Source of the DNA: Ophiura sarsii | Taxonomy: Eukaryota; Echinodermata; Ophiuroidea; Amphilepidida; Ophiuridae | Assembly: GCA_035610835.1 (NCBI GenBank) | Contig: CM069455.1 | Span: forward strand, 17,869,874-17,933,873 | Direction of reading: 5' to 3' | DNA length: 64,000 nucleotides | Made by a program: the position numbers and the translations under genes | Shown: positions 31,691 to 43,599 of the stretch, in pieces | Layout: each line of letters begins with the position of its first letter | How positions within the stretch are numbered: position 1 is the first letter of the stretch | The notes under the pieces: model-generated | Database searches by the model: none | What the model was told of the DNA's origin: nothing | Seen by the model: only the letters and a program-made list of their open reading frames with translations

Positions 31691-32001
31691 TGGGGGGGGG
31701 GGGTACTCACGTATGTAAGGCATACGGGGACGTGCCGCTCCAGTGGGTCGTTTTTTCATGAGACATCCTTAGCCATGGGTAGGCTTTTCAACTGAAAAAT
31801 CCTTAGACATGGGTCTATTTTCGCGAAAATTTGCAAAAATTAGGTCTTTTTTCCTGATAATTAGCGAAAATTTGGTCTAAAATGAAGCAAAACCCCTAAA
31901 AATGGGTACCGATTTTTCCAAAATCACCCTTAGAAATGGGTAGGGGTTTTGAATCTCCAGCGGCACACCCCCGACCAAACCAAATCTGAGTACCCCCCCC
32001 G
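31691..32001. mobile_element. Element with GGGGGTACTCA inverted ends, about 310 bp
   Basis: It starts GGGGGGGGTACTCACG and ends CTGAGTACCCCCCCC. Just inside are GTGCCGCTCCAGTGGG and CTCCAGCGGCACACCCC, again inverted. The middle repeats CCTTAG.CATGGGTAG and variants. It belongs to the family at 3817 and 15181. Confidence 0.7.
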
Positions 32002-32812
32002 GGCAATTGGTTTGATCAGTCTGTGATATTTTTATTATCAATGAACACCACATAAAACAAATATGTACTCTTTGTAACAGTTATAAAACTAAAATGTGTC
32101 TAGGGAAAATGAATCTGAGGGGGGGATCCAAAAAGTGTTTCACCTTGTAAAGGGGATGTCAAAAAAGTGTTTACTATTTGTAAAGGGGGGGGGGGGGTCA
32201 AAAAAGTTCAGACACCCAAAAATGCAAGTTGGCCAACCCCCCTCCCCCCCAACACCAAAGGATTTCTGAACACTCCCTAAGTGGCTGCCAGGCTGTACAA
32301 TACTTTTAAATGGGTTTATCTTTAATTTATAGCCCCATAGTCCCTCATCCTGTGTGCATAGTATTTTAAGTTACTTGATTCCATTATCTCATCTAGTATC
32401 AAATTTGGATGTGCATGACTGACTTTTGTTTGTAACTAGGAAACTTTGGTGTATTTCACTCTTATTTACTTACTCAAACTATGTGTTACTAAAACCACAA
32501 TTTATAGCCCAATTTGTGTATACGTTTGACACCAAGGTAACATCTTGTAATGACTCCGAATGATTGCAATATTGCATACAACACCAACGGTTCGTTGTTA
32601 ACAGACTAGTATTAGGTTTTGATATTTCTGCATGGATCAAAAGCCATAGTAGAAATGAGACAGATATTCACCAAGCTAAGATATCTGTGTATCAGGATAG
32701 GTAAGAGATTAATATTTCCTTTACTGCTTTAGGCATTTCCTACTAATGAAATAAATTAGGCCACTGATACAACAAGAGATGATTGGGATCAAACATTAGT
32801 TAATATCATATA
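32002..32812. other. No gene recognised; poly-G/poly-C block at 32110-32260
   Basis: A G-run and a C-run block with AAAAAAGTGTTT phrases is followed by unassigned A/T-rich sequence. Confidence 0.5.
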
Positions 32813-34002
32813 GAGCGTGTTTCTACAGGAGCCTCCGCTATTTGCCCGCGGAGATTTAGCCGGCTAAAAAGGCGGAGGTACTTGAAAGCGCTGTTTCTAC
32901 AGACGACGTAAAATACGGCTAATAAATTTCCCGATGACCTCTAATCGCAAAAGCCGTATAATAAGGTCGGGGGTCAAATCAGCAAACTAAGCAATAATTT
33001 CAACAAACCTTGAAAAATGGCAAACAATCACTCTAAAAAGCTTGAAACTACAATGAAAATGAATTAAATAATAATCGATCTCTCCGATCCGGCAAAGTTA
33101 CTGTAATCTAAACGGCCTGTGCCACTACTGTTAATGTTATTTGGAGCATTTAACGGGCACCGCTTTGATTTAGAAACCCATTGAAAACACACAAGGAAAA
33201 TTCTGCGAATTTTTTTATTTTTTAACTGCAAAAAGAAAACGGGGATCAGCGAAAAACCGCTGTTTCGAAATAAATAAATACATAAATGAAATAAAGTCGC
33301 TTCCAAATTGCACAGTTCCAAACATGCGTATCGGTAGAACGTCAAAGTTCACAGGACGCGGTCAATGTATTGACAACAACAAGTTCACTCCCTCTGAAAA
33401 TTACTCCCTTGAACGTGATGTCTACGTGAAGAGAACCACGTGGAGATGATTTGTGTCGTGATGATTCTATTTTTAATTGAACATTTCAACTTTCTGTCGT
33501 GGGGTGCGGGGGGCGGTAAAACTTCAAACATGGCCAAGCAAAGGAGGAAAATACACTTGAGTATACAGAGTATCAGGTCATTTGTGGTAACATATGTTTA
33601 AAATATAAATTACATAATCATAATTTGATAAAGATTAATATTAATGATAAGAAAGTTTGTCATGATTTTTTAAACATTATTTTAAACCGTTCAGTGAGCT
33701 GATATAGAAATGTCAAGGACGCGACGCAACGACAACAAACAGCTCGTTGTTATCGGGTCAACAAATTAATCACGTGGTCGAACCAATTTCCGGTTAGCCG
33801 TCTAATCTCGCGGCGGGCTGTTTCTACAGAGCTCCTGCCGGCTTTTAGACGTCTTATATATCACCGCTATCCTACTTTTTTGAGGATAATTTGCCCGTGG
33901 TAGATTAGCAGGCTAACGGCGTCAGGGACTGTTTCTATACAGAGCTGTTAGACGTCTACCACCGTGATCAACCGGCTAATGACTCTCTGTAGAAACACGC
34001 TC
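32813..34002. mobile_element. DNA element of 1.19 kb with repeated TGTTTCTACAG motifs
   Basis: Ends are GAGCGTGTTTCTACAG and CTGTAGAAACACGCTC, perfect inverted 16-mers. ATA flanks both sides, a possible 3-bp duplication. CTGTTTCTACAGA or near variants recur inside at about 32889, 33818 and 33929. TTAGCC(G)GGCTAA-type motifs cluster near both ends. There is no transposase-like frame. The superfamily is not assigned. Confidence 0.7.
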
Positions 34003-34867
34003 ATAGTATTGATGAAAATCAAAATACAGAATTTAATATTAAATCCTTATTCCAAACATAGCTATGCAGCCAGCAGTGACAGTTCTGCAGGACTCCAAAC
34101 ATGACCTTGTCCTTGCATAGTGCTCTAGGGTTCAGCCCACATAACTGTCACTGATCCACCTAACTATCTGACATCATAATAACAGGTGGTCCATGGGTGG
34201 ACCGTACTACAATTGTTGATAAATGTGATGGTCCCTATATGGAGTGTTACATCATGTGTGTATGATGTCATAGTGACTGGCTCTTATGCACAGTGGGGGG
34301 TATAGTGCCAAATCTGTAGGATTACTCCACGGGTTCGGTTCTCGGGTTGGTCAGTTCTCGGATGGGGAGCAATTTTTCTAGGATTATAGATAGAGTAGTC
34401 CTAAAGGTAGGACTAGCCCTAATTAACATTTTAAAGTTACCAATTTAAAATTTAAAACCAAGCACTAGTTGATAACCCTATATCAATTTACAGTCAAAAT
34501 ACTGATACACTAGGACACAAAAACGGTATTCCAGATAACTTGTCCTTAATCCTGTACAAGCTCTACTGCAGACTATATTAACACTTTCCATGCGGCTATA
34601 CATAACAGATTTTGCAGAATCCTTTCCAAACTGTCAAGGTCTATCCAAGGGATTACTGAATCAATACCAGGCATGTTTGTCCTTATTTCAATGAATTTCT
34701 CATGATGATTCCAAATATGGTAATTAAATTCAATAATATTGTTGAATGTTGTCTGCAGACACCCGCCGTGTGGAATTAATACAAAACCTTTTCCAACAAA
34801 TCTAATTATATTTCATACTATTAGAGCAACAATGGTGCTTTTGTTCATTTGTATGAAGATGGGGCTA
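34003..34867. other. No gene recognised
   Basis: Unassigned sequence between the TGTTTCTACAG element and the tail of a LINE. Confidence 0.5.
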
Positions 34868-35400
34868 TCTTCTTCTTCTTCTTCTTCCTATAAAGTGCTG
34901 CCTTCAAATGGTTGAAGATAAACGCACTGTAGTTGTATGCATGTGTTGCCTCGGCAACAGGAAAGTTAAAAACAGGTGTAATATATACAATATTTACAGG
35001 TGTGGGTAAAAAACTGGTGATGAAGCTACTTCAGATGACGATCCTTCAGCGCAGATTTGAAGGCGTCAAGGGTTGAGTATGCAGCAGGATCAATTTTGAG
35101 GTTGTTCCAGTCCCGAATGGTACGTGGGAAGTAAGAGTTGGCATACGCTGAAGAGCTGGTGTGAGGTTTGGTGAAACGGGAACTGTGACCCCTGGTAGAT
35201 GTGGATAGATGAGTCAGATAATTACTCCACAGGATGTCAACCAAGTTGTATCTGGTCTTGAACATCATATGAAGGCGACTGTTACAACGGCGTTCCTGAA
35301 GTGATGGCCAGTTGAGATGGTCCAACATGGTGGATACACTGCTCGTTCTCCTGTAGTCTCCCATGACAAAGCGGGCTGAGCTGCGTTGAACTTGCTCAAA
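34868..35400 (-). pseudogene. 3' end of a CR1/Jockey-like LINE: ORF2 C-terminus and tail
   Basis: The minus-strand frame from about 35400 to 35026 gives FEQVQRSSARFVMGDYRRTS, then LDHLNWPSLQERR, SYFPRTIRDWNNL and a stop, the conserved tail after the reverse transcriptase in CR1/Jockey-type ORF2. About 140 bp of 3' UTR follow, ending in (AAG)n at 34886-34868, which looks like the microsatellite tail of this LINE group. The reverse transcriptase itself is missing between here and the endonuclease at 35603. Confidence 0.8.
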
Positions 35401-36520
35401 TCTACATCAAATCTACATATTCAAAATCTACATATCTACCAATAACAGGACTTTTACTCCACCAGAACTTTTGGGCAAATTTACTAATTTATATTATGTT
35501 CAATGCGGAAGCTGATCCTGTTTTCCTGTTTACCTGTTGTGTCAGGCATAACGCCTATCCAAATTCATCATAATACTTGACTGCAATAGAGTTATTGTAA
35601 TATTAGTTTACTTTACATGTCACTTGCTCCAGGGTGGTGCAGCGCTTCCATAAGCTGTGTTTCTTCTTCACTTTTTTCATTGCTTCCTTGTTCATCCACA
35701 GTGGCTTGAGTTTCTTAGGGGCATCGCCTCCTTTTCTTGGTTTTGTCTTCGGTATATTACTCTCCATTGCATCTTTAAATTTGGTTTCGAAGAAATTCCA
35801 TGCATTATTGGCTTTAAGTGATTTAAATTCTCCTTCCCAATCAACTGATTTCAAATCTTTTCGTAACTTCTCAGTAGTGGCCTTTGTCATACATGTATTA
35901 TACTGATCTGCATGACCAACTTCTGCGTCCAGTGAAAAGTTGATGACTACATGGTCACTCTTTCCCAATGGGGCTGTTGCTTTTCACGTCTGTTATCAGT
36001 GACTCTTCATTTGTGATGATCAAAAAATTGGTATTTTGAAATGGGTAGTTGTCTTGTGGGCAATCAATGAGCATGGCACTACCATAAGTGTCAGCAGCAT
36101 TCGATGTCCATGTATACCAGTTTTTTCTGAGTAATTCAAGTCTCCTACCACTATAGTAAGTGTGATCGCTGTTGTCTGGTGCTTGCAACGTTCAGCAGGT
36201 CCAGTAATTTTCTGTTGTTCATATTATTTAAACAAGGGCTCCTGTAGATGCAGCCAATTAGTAAGCTGTCTTCATCTTTCAGTTTGATCTCGCACCATAC
36301 ACTCTCCTCAAAACTATCACTGGTGAGGTCTTCAATTAAAGGGATATTAAGAGATGTTTTGAAGGCTGCGCTCTCAATTAGGATAAAAAACGGGATTTTT
36401 ACATTTTTACAATTGCATTACATACACAAACTTTACAGCTCTAGGGATTAAGAAAAATCAGTTTTCTTGTGCAATAAAACGTCGTTTCAAAATATTCTAT
36501 CCCCGGCTCGGACAGCATTT
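35390..36520 (-). pseudogene. Non-LTR retrotransposon endonuclease fragment, copy 2
   Basis: This is nearly the same as 30281-31690 but lacks the 237-bp insert. It retains the SDHVV(I)NFSL end and the following KKLKPLWMNKEAMKKVKKKH segment. Internal deletions (about 36020-36040) and frameshifts are present. With the tail at 34868-35400, the start at 38083-38344 and ORF1 at 38380-38820, it appears to be part of one broken LINE lying 38.8 to 34.9 kb on the minus strand. Confidence 0.85.
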
Positions 36521-38082
36521 TATGGTAATTGGGAAATAACGACATTCAAATAAGTATTTGGTATTTTTTTGTTAATTCTTTGCCACCATAATTGGGAACT
36601 GTCACTGTGGCCGACTGGTCTAAAGCGGTGGTGTAATGACTTGTATTAGCTATGAAAACTTTTATGAGTTTGAATCTCACTGGGGTCTCTTTTTCTTTTG
36701 TCTTTATTTTTGTAACAAATTACGTTGTTTTATCAGTTTAAACATTTAAAATTAAATTTATACTATGCAAATGCTTTTTTCCCTTAACTGTACGGCTTTC
36801 CAAGAGGCCAGGCGCGGAGTGAAAATTAACTGTCCTGCTAGCTGGACAGTTTATTTTTAACTCAAAAAATTCACTCTAAAACCATGATTTGAAGTTATTA
36901 GAAATCGTATCGCTATGTAAATCTGCAAGAAAATCTAATTTCTAAAAAAAAGAGGGCACCCCTAGAAAAGATCACATAATATCCCTAACTTGGCATTAAT
37001 GATACTTTCTTGTATAGGGCCACGCGTTTTGAACTCGCCACCCAAAAAAGGTGGCGTCGTTGCGCTTTTCCGAATCGTGTTCTGCTCAAATCACGACAAC
37101 TCGGGAACGCAAAAAGATATTGTCATGGTTTTGGTCTCATTTGAAAGCTAAATAATTGCATTACATAACCTGTAAATATGAAGCATATAACTTCTTAAAT
37201 GGGGGAGATGTGGTTGATTGAGTTGGGAACAGATGAGGTGGCGGAGGGGGGGGGGGGGGGAGTGGAGGGTGGGGGAGTGGTACACATAAACTCTATGGGG
37301 AAAAAAAATTGCGTGCCATGCGGTGCGTTTAAACTTGAATCAAGTCACCTCTGGATGAGCTACAAACATGATTTTGGTCTCTTCTTAAAGGTTATTTAAT
37401 AGTCTTTATGTCTGTGTTTTAACAGATTAGTCAACCTTATGTAACAACTATTAATTATGGATAAGTCGCATGATCATCGGCTTTTTTCCTATTCGCTACA
37501 CAGTAAACGCAAATATTAACCCCAATTTATATAAATTACTCTAACGGGAAAAGTATTCAATCTATGATAGCAAAAGTATACATTTTTGGAAAGCTCTCAA
37601 CAAGGGCAATTCAAAAATGCAGTTTTAATCAGTGTAGGGGGCATAGTTAACAAAATATTTGTGTAAACTCTATAAAAAAAATCAAACATTTTGGGGCCCA
37701 TTCATCAGCCGGTATTTTATTTTACCAATATAGTAACCCTTGACAATCATAGATTTGCTTGTAATGTCATGAGGAATTCAAAAATGTTAAGTATATTATG
37801 TCATGGGTAGGTATAAGAATTACATGGATCTCAAATAAATTTAAGAATTAAAAAAAAAAAAATTGAACATTGTGAATCATAACATGTTACCACTATATGT
37901 CCTATCCTAATTTCAATAGCTTAATTGGATTCCTCATGGAATTTCCTTTAAGAAAACGTATACTTTTTATGGGGTAGGGCAAGTAGTTAGGGTGATATGC
38001 TAACTTGAAGTGCATATGGCGTAAAATGTTAAAAATCGGACACGCAACGCAAAGGGTGGCGAGTTCAAAACGCATGGCCATA
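36521..38082. mobile_element. Insertions that split the LINE: half a TTAA foldback element and a 1.06 kb TA-flanked element
   Basis: About 36820-36990 matches one arm of the foldback family at 3894 and 51637 (for example TTCACTCTAAAACCATGATT and GATCACATAATAT). At 37017-38080 an element with inverted ends GGGCCACGCGTTTTGAACTC and GAGTTCAAAACGCATGGCC has TA on both sides. No transposase frame is seen. Confidence 0.7.
37017..38080. mobile_element. TA-flanked element, 1.06 kb, ends GGCCACGCGTTTTGAACTCG
   Basis: The inverted ends agree over about 26 bp (through GCCACCC) with one indel and two changes. A poly-G run lies at 37248. It is non-coding as far as I can see. It interrupts a LINE endonuclease sequence, which resumes at 38083. 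Confidence 0.75.
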
Positions 38083-38820
38083 CTACTTGTGTAGTCCCTG
38101 ATATGGAGCAATCAAAATCATCTAACTGCAGTTCTACACTCTGTGTGTTGCAGTGAGATTTTGGGTAGACTTCAGTAACTGCGATAATATCAGGCTTTGA
38201 TAATACAATATTGGCATTTAGTTCCTTCCTCTTATTCAGGAGGCTATCTGCATTTGGTATATAAACACAGGAGACCACGTCTCTTCTTATCATGTGCTGT
38301 GCTGTTGTGAGAGCTGGCAATGGGGGTGCTGTGCGGTGCAACATTTAGAAAATCCTGTACAATGTAGTTCCCATCGCCGTCTTTTAGAGGTTGTAGTTTA
38401 GGCACGAAAAGAACCTTTGCTGTCAGATGCAGCGTTCTTTCTGTATCACTGTCCTGGTTAGTCTCATTGTCCTCTTTGTTTTGACTTTGAGTGGACTGGT
38501 TTAGAGATTTGTAGCTCTTTTCATCAAGTTGGACTACAATGTATTTCGCCTTTGCGGATCACCAACCGCTCTTCCCCTTCATCTTTTCTTCTCCTTAATT
38601 CTGATCTTAGGATTTTGTTCTTCTCTCGTTCTTTGGAAGTCATATCAGGAGTAATGTACACCTCTTTCCACTTCTTGGTCTTCCGCAGCTGTTTCGCATT
38701 CCTAGGGTTTCTGCCTTTTGCTTAACTGATTCCAGCTCACCTTTTAGGAGTCGGTCAGCGAAGGAGTCACGTTTTCCAAGATGAACAACAGATTCTAACT
38801 TAGCATCCTATACATTTATT
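38083..38820 (-). pseudogene. 5' part of a LINE: ORF1 C-terminus and start of the endonuclease
   Basis: From 38820 down, minus-strand frames give LRKTKKWKEVYITPDMTSKE, then LRSELRRRKDEGEERLVIR, a motif found at the end of ORF1 proteins in CR1/L2-like LINEs. After about 40 bp, CVYIPNADSLLNKRKELNA and LSKPDIIAVTE (38280-38180) open the ORF2 endonuclease. There is at least one frameshift in ORF1. The sequence is cut at 38083 by the TA-flanked element. Confidence 0.8.
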
Positions 38821-38860
38821 TGAAAGTTGGCATACATTACATATTGATATGCACATTACC

Positions 38861-38902
38861 TTATAGAAATGAATATGCTAGCTAGCATATTCATTTCTAT
38901 AA
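38861..38902. repeat. Perfect 42-bp palindrome
   Basis: TTATAGAAATGAATATGCTA, the central GC, then TAGCATATTCATTTCTATAA: 21 bp arms with no spacer and no mismatch. The flanks carry GCACATTA on both sides (38851 and about 38906). There is no coding context. Such perfect palindromes are usually unstable, so it is probably young. Confidence 0.97.
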
Positions 38903-40080
38903 TAGAGCACATTATCATGGGTTTGTTTTACCAGGTTTAAAACTTGCTTGATATCAACAGTTACCAGGTGTATTTGACACATATGATAATTGGCAAATTA
39001 ATTTGATTATGATATGAAATGGGTAACATTAATACTTTTCTACAGTGCATTTGGTAATGTTTTATGACTACGAGACCAGATTTGAAAATGTCAGTTAATT
39101 CAAATGACAATTCTAAACATGTGTATACAACAGTGAAGGCTTAATGAGTCCATCACAACCAGAAAAGAGCATCGAGTCAAGTTAAACAGATGTGGCAGAG
39201 ATCTTCACAAAATTTACAACTGTTTTCTAGAAACACCTAAACCATCCCAGTGTGGAGAAGACAGTCGCTACTACATAACAGGTTGTTACAGGAATTATAT
39301 AACTATGGGACAAGTAACTCGTAAAGGTCAAGCCCTCCTACCTATACCTTAATTGACATGTGATGGTTCTTGAGGGGGCGCACTATCATGTTCGTAGCAA
39401 ACCAGACGATATTAGACGTGGTGGTTTTTATCGGCTCAAAACATGATTTGTGACACAGAAATAGTACATCAATGGTAAAAAAGCTGATTGTGATTTAGAG
39501 TGGTACTGCATGCTTTGATGATGACAGAATTTAGTTCTTATATGACACGAAACATTCAGAATTGTTTTTTTGAAATTAATTTTAAGGTGGAACAAAATAC
39601 GAAGTTTTGAAATTGTGGATGGCTTCGTCTGACAGTGACAGAGGAGGGGCGTGGCGTTATTTGCATCTAATGAATATTGTAATCAGATCTCTACATTTGC
39701 TGTTGCTGGTTGATACAGAGATTTGTGGAGATCTGCCCTGCCTTATATCTGCAACATGTGTTTGCACCAGGGTTTACACTTTGACCTCATCACCAGAGCA
39801 AAGAATTTGGTTCATTTTCCCAAGAGTGTGCAATATCACTGTTCGTTGGATCTTTGATACAATACACATCAGAATTGTTTCTCTTAGTTCTGTTACCTCT
39901 TAATACTTTCCAGAAATCCCTACACAAAGCACCTCCTTTATTTGCAAGTTCTATAGATCTACTTTATACTTGCATTTCAGTTATCTTTTTCTTTTATCAG
40001 TGTTTTAGCATGAATGCGCTTATCTGATAGACTCCCAAAGCATATTTCCCTTTTCATTATCAGCTTTATTAAGATTTTGC
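38903..40080. other. No gene recognised
   Basis: A/T-rich sequence with only short frames, none matching a family I know. Confidence 0.5.
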
Positions 40081-41190
40081 CCACTTCCGGTGAAGTCGCG
40101 CTGCGTTTCTCCTATGGTTCATTGCGTCATTGATATCACGACCGAACCTTTGGGCTCTTTAATCCCTTTCCCCTCAGTCGCTGCAAATACTTTGGTTTTC
40201 CTTCAATCCCATAGGGTGTTAGGGTTATCGAACATATTTACATTTGATTCCCAGTCAACAAAATTGTCATTTATTTTATTCTCAAAATGTGTAAAATCTT
40301 GGTCATTCTTGATATCCCAAAATGATCTTTTGGCATTATTAGCGATATCATGCTTTCCCTTTGAAAGGTTAGGCCTAGAAAGGCTTTAAGTGTTAACAAT
40401 AAGACATTGTGGTCACTACCAATTCTGTATTTCCTATCTTCAACAATCAAGTGATTAACATGGTTAACAAGGTTACAAAAACACAAAATATAATCAATGG
40501 TAGTACTTTACTGGTTACCTCGAAACCAAGTGAGTTAACCAATACAATTTTGGGTACAATTTAGAATAGTTAAATCTGAATCATCGCAGAATGTCAAGAG
40601 ACGTTCACCATTAGGATTACAAATAGGGTCACCATATAGTATTTCTTTCCCTATACGAGCATTCATATCACCCATGATAATTACATTGGAAACGTCGTCA
40701 GCACCTTCTTCAATACGAATGATTTCAGACAATAGTTGGTTATATAAAGAATCGGTCAAATCATTATCAGATCCCTCAACAGGAGAATACACAACAGCAA
40801 TGTACATAGGCTAATCATTACCAAAGCTAAAGCCCTAATCCATAATCTTTCAAATTCGTTGTGCTTAGAATCAAACATATTATTGTCTCAAAGAATGACT
40901 TCCTTGTTATCAATTAAGAAACCAACACCCCATTCTATTCTTCCCAACCCATTGATATCCATCAATAGTAACTGAGTTTTCATCTTTAAGGAAGGTTTCT
41001 GCAATATTTTTACCAAAAATAAGGATGTTCTCCTCTTCAGAAGTTTGGCCATCTCATGAATTTTAGGCCTTATAATTAACATTGTTAAAGGCAATATTTA
41101 GCACACATTCTTATTATTTTTAGAATAAGATTGTCTTCTTCCTCTTGTATGCCGCTTCTTGTTATATTTAGAACCCATATTTGCCTCGTT
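40081..41190 (-). pseudogene. Second LINE: ORF2 endonuclease, frameshifted
   Basis: Minus-strand pieces in order: MGSKYNKKRHTRGRRQ (about 41180), MAKLLKRRTSLFLVKILQKP, then IEWGVGFLIDNKE, VVYSPVEGSDND, VIIMGDMNARIG, ERLLTFCDDSDLTILNC and KYRIGSDHNVLL. These are endonuclease blocks (GDMNAR, SDHN) of a different LINE lineage from the copies at 30.3 and 35.4 kb. Stops and frame changes at about 40810, 40535 and 40380 break it. There is no reverse transcriptase after 40081. Confidence 0.8.
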
Positions 41191-41616
41191 ACATGAATTA
41201 CGAGGCCTATATTGGGAAAACAGTCCTATTCATGAAACCATGCATTATATGGTAGGAAAAGAGTTATCTAATATATCGTAAGCCTGCTTCGATAATTGCC
41301 TAACTCACTTTCACCGAAATTGAGCTTATGCATAAATCATGACTTCATTACATTATGCACATGTTGTAATAATGCCTAAGCCACTGACCAATCAAAATTG
41401 TTGATAAATGCAAAATTTCAATTATGCCTAAGTCAGCATTGTGAGTTAAGCAGTTTGTAATCGTGATGTTAAATGTTTAAAATGGGTCATATATTAACTC
41501 GTATTAGACCTATATATAACAAGCCACATTTCACTTAAAGGTATATCTCCAACCTAATTCTATCCAACAGTTACTGCTCCTGTTGGAATTCACCTGCACT
41601 ATTCATGGTGCTATTC
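41191..41616. other. No gene; direct repeat of a MITE end at about 41272
   Basis: ATATCGTAAGCCTGCTTCGA...TTGCCTAACTCAC at 41272 repeats the arm of the hairpin at 41617. Several ATGCCTAAG phrases are scattered through. Confidence 0.5.
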
Positions 41617-41729
41617 AACATATCGTCAGCCTGCTTTGATAATTGCCTAACTCACTTTTCATATATTTGTTGTTTTCTAAAAACTAGAAAAAATGAGTTA
41701 GGCAATTATCGAAGCAGGCTGACGATATA
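41617..41729. mobile_element. Hairpin element, 113 bp
   Basis: Arms of about 36 bp, ATATCGTCAGCCTGCTTTGA...CTAACTCA and their inverse, are separated by some 35 bp. A third arm copy lies at 41272 in direct orientation, so a larger element 41272-41729 is also possible. Confidence 0.75.
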
Positions 41730-41804
41730 TTGACCAGTTTAATTGAACACAGAGCTATAATATTCAATAAGACAAATTTAAACTGCACATCCCAATCTGT
41801 AATC

Positions 41805-41925
41805 ATTTGAAATTTGTGCCCGGTTGTCAGTGTCGAAAGTGCTGATGGGATAGCCATATCCGATATTGCCCATGTCATCGTTACTAATACCGCCTCATCA
41901 GCAACAGGTCGCTGCACGTAACCAC
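41805..41925 (-). repeat. Dispersed, possibly protein-coding repeat, copy 2
   Basis: Pairs with 10850-10965. The minus-strand frame keeps QRPVAD, SALST and TTG. Sequence further upstream on the minus strand (42180-41960) has partly open frames of no family I recognise. Confidence 0.45.
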
Positions 41926-42699
41926 GCATGTTTTTGGAGCACGCTTGGTGAAATCGTCCGACATATCACCTGTTTGAGATTCCTTCGGATATTAATTTAT
42001 CATCCAATGAGCAATTGTTTGTTCTTACGTGAATAATGATGGCTCCTAATGTGATCACATCTGTCTTATCAAGTTTTCTTTGATGTTGGCGACTGTACAT
42101 CCGCGAATGCATTTTACTCTCTCTATCTCCTCAACCGCTTCAATAATGGTGTCTTCCACTGATGCTTTTGTGAGATAGTTTTGTCTTATTATCATAGCCT
42201 TTACACCATGTCGCCCTGTGTATAATGGATAATGCCTGTTTTTACTTAAGGAACTTGTCTAGCGGTTCAGTTCAGCCTTTGGTATTACTCTCTGCTTTCT
42301 GGTCTTGCTGCTTCTTGTTGGTACTTATAAGGAGGATTCTTAAGCAAGAAAGGCAAACCAGATTCCTGTGGTGTATCTTGTTTCAATGTATCAAGGCATC
42401 CTTCCAGATTTAGTTCCAACAATGTAGACAAACTGGTGTGATCTTCTACTAACAAGTGTGTATTCCCTTATTTGACGAAGAACATCCCTACAGTTGTGCT
42501 GTATCTTCAAGACCGATGGACGATCTGTGAATATCTTCAATCATCAGTAATCATATGTAATAAAACATAATAAAAAAAATAAAAAAATCATATGTTCTTC
42601 ATTGTCAGAGGTTTAATTTGTCACCAATGGTTCAGACATACTTGCCGGTTGCAGCGACGGCATGTCTCTGCTAACTGCCGAGTGTCAGTACATTTGTGA
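41926..42699. other. No gene recognised; decayed frames on minus strand
   Basis: Minus-strand fragments such as VEDTIIEAVEEIERVKC at about 42160 look protein-like but are broken by frameshifts. They may belong with the dispersed repeat at 41805. Confidence 0.35.
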
Positions 42700-43052
42700 T
42701 TTATATAAGTAAACAGAAACTGGGCTGATTACAGAACTGTTTCAACCAATTTTTCAACGATCACTTCACAAAAAGTGAGTGAATGATGATTGTTATGTCA
42801 TAAAAAGCTTCAAAACAAGAAATCCTGAAAACAAGCCAAAAATAATATATAGTTCAATTGAATAACATTTTAAATTTAATAAGCAAAGTGATTTAAGTAA
42901 GTTTTTGAAGGTGAAATTTCATAAAAGATGATGACACAAAATATTGGAATGAATTTTCTAGACAAAATCCTCCTTTAAAAAGAAAGAAAGGTGGTACCCA
43001 TAATCCATAGTTTCACATGGCAACATCTGACAGGTTTTCACAGATCACGTCA
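42700..43052. mobile_element. Second copy of the 6239-6707 MITE family, inverted
   Basis: Segments such as GATGATGACACAAAATATTGG, CAAGAAATCCTGAAAACA and GGTTTTCACAGATCACGTCAC match the MITE at 6239-6707 in reverse orientation. Only one terminus is clear, at 43052. The other end is degraded or rearranged. Confidence 0.65.
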
Positions 43053-43599
43053 CATTTATGTTTCTATCAGGGCGTAATAAATGGCAAATGTCTATACTCC
43101 GCTGGCAGACTCTCCCAAGTTGATGTGGAGTATTGGAAAACTGCAAACACTGCTTGCGTGGAAGGCCATTCATTAGCCACGTGAAGCATGTACACATCAC
43201 CTGGTGTCTCTAATAATCAGTCTTTATCGGACTGAATCCATGTACGTGTTCAGTCTATATCAGACTGATTACGGCAGTATTATTTTAATGAATTGTGACA
43301 CCTTTGAATTGATATTTGTGAATAATTGTAAATCAAATAAACCCAGGGGAGGGTGGGAGGGGGAGAAATTGACGGAATAAATCGCAATATATATTTAACC
43401 TGGCTTTATTCCATAACTGAATATAGACTGTTTATCATTATTTAGGAGACCAGGTAGCATGCATGTACACCATGGCTTAAGGATGTCCACCTCATACCAC
43501 TCTGTTGACCGACTAACACTCTTAACCAGGTAGCCCCCATTACCAGAAGCTCTCTTGAATTCTTTTTTCCTACAACATTTTGCTGTTTGCAAGTTGATT
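43053..43599. other. No gene recognised
   Basis: Unassigned sequence leading into the tandem array. A short G-run lies at 43350. Confidence 0.5.

Noticed and set aside
39607..39903. 98-aa + strand frame
   Set aside because: No recognisable motif, no neighbouring exons; chance frame.
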